A DNA stretch of 25,702 nt from a virus. Each line of letters begins with the position of its first letter. Position 1 is the first letter of the stretch. Under the pieces are notes generated by a model. It did not search any database, was not told the origin of the DNA, and worked only from the letters and a program-made list of their open reading frames with translations. The stretch covers positions 1-25,702 of the IMG/VR virus record IMGVR_UViG_3300020470_005538; one strand, 5' to 3'. A program made the position numbers and the translations under genes. Shown one piece after another: positions 20,801 through 23,800 of the stretch.

Positions 20801-23800
20801 AATTTCTCTGTTAGAAGCAATATCAGTAACAATTGGTAGTTTCTGATAGAATCCACCTGGGTTTACCAGCTTGATATCAGATATTGGACCGATTGCCTTG
20901 ACAGAGGTTGTTGAGTAAGAAGAACGAGGCTGATCAAATTCGTTGTTACCAACAGGAGCAGTAGTTTTTTCTGGTTCATCTAACATCTGGAAATCAAATG
21001 TCTTACCAGCGTTACTAACACCAGATACTCTAAATGTACCATCATAAGGTGATTTAATAACGTCGATGAATGATCCTTCACCTACAGGAGAGTCTGCACC
21101 TGTCCTTGAAGGGTCAAAGTAGTATGAAATATTAGTAACATCCTCATTAATGACGAATTTAACCAACGGAGTTGGTGAATCATCATCAGTGAAACCTGGT
21201 GTACCCTCTCTAATGATGTTAATAAACGGATATTCCAGTTTATACTGGTTATCCCTAGAGAATGATAGGTAATATCCAAGGTTAGAAGGATCATCAAGGT
21301 CAAATATGTACTGATGACCTCTAACAAAGAGGAATTTAGGATGTTTTGCGTAAATATTGACATTCGTTACTGAAGATCCACTACCAGAGAAGGAAGGATC
21401 CTGTACAGCAGTAGATCTCATACGGAAGAGGAAGTCTCTTGAGTTAAAGATCTCTTCTACGAAGAATGAACCGTTATAATCATTGGTAGCAAAGTGTTCT
21501 GTAAATATTATCTCATTTACTACGAAATTGTGTCTACTAGAAGCAGAACAATATACCAAATCAGTATTTGTAAGTGCACCAGCAGGGATTACATCCTTAT
21601 TTAATTTTGCAACTAAGGATATCTTCTGTACACCAAGCAATCCAGTGAATGTGGCGATCTTACCAGTAGCATCAACAGAGAACTGTAAGTTAACTGCATC
21701 AGCATCAATGGTATCTCCTTTGATGAATGCGGAATCTTGATAGATTTCTTCAATCTTGATGGTGTAATCAGATGCTGAGAAAGGCTTCCAAGAAGCAAAA
21801 GTTCCTAATGTACTACCACCATAAGAGGTATCTGCAAGATCTACCTCATATATGCCAGATGCAGAGGTATATGCCCAAGTTACACCACCATCAGATACAA
21901 CACCAACCTCGTGAGTAGGTGCAATAGTACCAGATGTACCAGCAGCCGTTGCTGTATAGAGCTTCTTATCATTATAAACTACATCACCAATGGCATAAAC
22001 GAAGTTTGTAGCCCACTGAGCTTCAGCTTTGGTCTCTGTAAAGTTCCATTCTAGCTCGTTTACATCATTATGAGTAGATTTTAGTAGTTTTTGATTGTCA
22101 AAAGTACCAACAATCTTACCAATCTTGACAGAATTAGTTCCAACCTCAACAACTACACCATATGCAGAGATAACATCATTGCCACCAATGACTGAATACT
22201 GTTGTAAAGTAGTTCCTTTACTGAAAGTAGCAGCCTGGTTGAACGTAAGTGTCTTAACTAGGTCAATTTGAGAGTATTTTGCATCCCTGAAGTAGAATTT
22301 AGGGATAACAGTAGTTGTTAATAGTAGTTTCTTACCACCTGGAGTCGGGATAGTAGCAGTTCTATTAGCAAATATTTCATCAGTAGACGTAATAGTAAAG
22401 GTTCCAGGTACGTGAGTTGAAACAACATCACCATAATCAAGGATCTGAATACCAGCAGGACCTATAGACCAAGGATTTATCACTACCGCTTGGGTATTAA
22501 ACGTATAATTGCTCGCAGCGGCGACGTTTAGGGTATGTCCTGTCTCAACACTGTTAAGAGTAAATGATCCAAGTTGTGTCTTGTCCCTATCAACTTTATA
22601 AACAAACCCTTGCTTAACTGAATTTGTACCAGTTATAGCAACTTCAGAAGGAGTAAATGCTTCTACGTACTTAGCAACAGGTGAAACAACGAAATTATCA
22701 ATCCAACCGATCCAGTTGTTAATAGAACTAGGTGCACCTTGAGGTCCAAGAGTTGCATCCTTCAAATTAACATCAACAGTTGTACTGGTAAGAACTTGTG
22801 TCTCAATACCATTAACATATAAACGATACTTATAATCACCAACTCCAACACGTTCTTTAGCAAATGCAACGTGAATGAATGCTTCATTATTGAAAATAGC
22901 AAAATAAGCAGAAGCACTAGAGAATGTAGTTGATCCTGCTATGTCAATATATGTCTTACCGTAATTTGGTGATGACTGGTCAGCATCTAAACCACACTTA
23001 ACAATATTACCAACGTTGTCTTCTATTGAATACCATTCTGGTTTTGTATTAGCACCACTATACTGAGCAGTAGAAAGTGCCCAGAATCCTTCAAGACACC
23101 AACTAGTTGCTACGTCAGCACCATATTGTAGTGTAAGTTTGTTAGATGCGTCTAATTTAACCGCAGATGCTCCAGCAAACTTCTTAGTGTCATCAATTAC
23201 AGCATTACCAGTTGCGTGCCAAGCTTTGTTGGTAGCAGTCCTTAAAGTGTCATTATAAGTATCATCTAACAAGTTATCAGCAGTATCCCAGTTAAAGATT
23301 GCTAATTGATCAGATTCTAGTTTGTTACCAACAACAATAGTATCACCAGAATTGTCATTATCAACAGCAATAGGTCTAAATCCAATACCATTAGTTTCTG
23401 ATACGTTAGTAGCAGAAATAACGTTACCTGTATTCCAACCAATCTTAACAGTTACTGATTCTGCATTATTGAAATCTCTCTCAACAGCAGCAGATAAATC
23501 AACATTACCAAAAATGTCAAATTTAACACCACCATTCTTTACTCCGTGATATTCACCAGTAGGAACAAATATTTTGCTCTGAACAGGAATACTAAAGTCG
23601 TTGTTATCAAATTTAACGTATATAACACCATAATCCTTACCATTAGTGTCTTCTGCTGTAGCAGTTACATATACAGCACCATATTCATCGATAGAGAACG
23701 TGGGATCCTTAAACTTATAAGAAGCATTAGTAATCTTCTTAGCCCACTGAAGTTCAATAGTAGCAGTATCGTAATAAGTTTCACCAATAATGATGTCACA

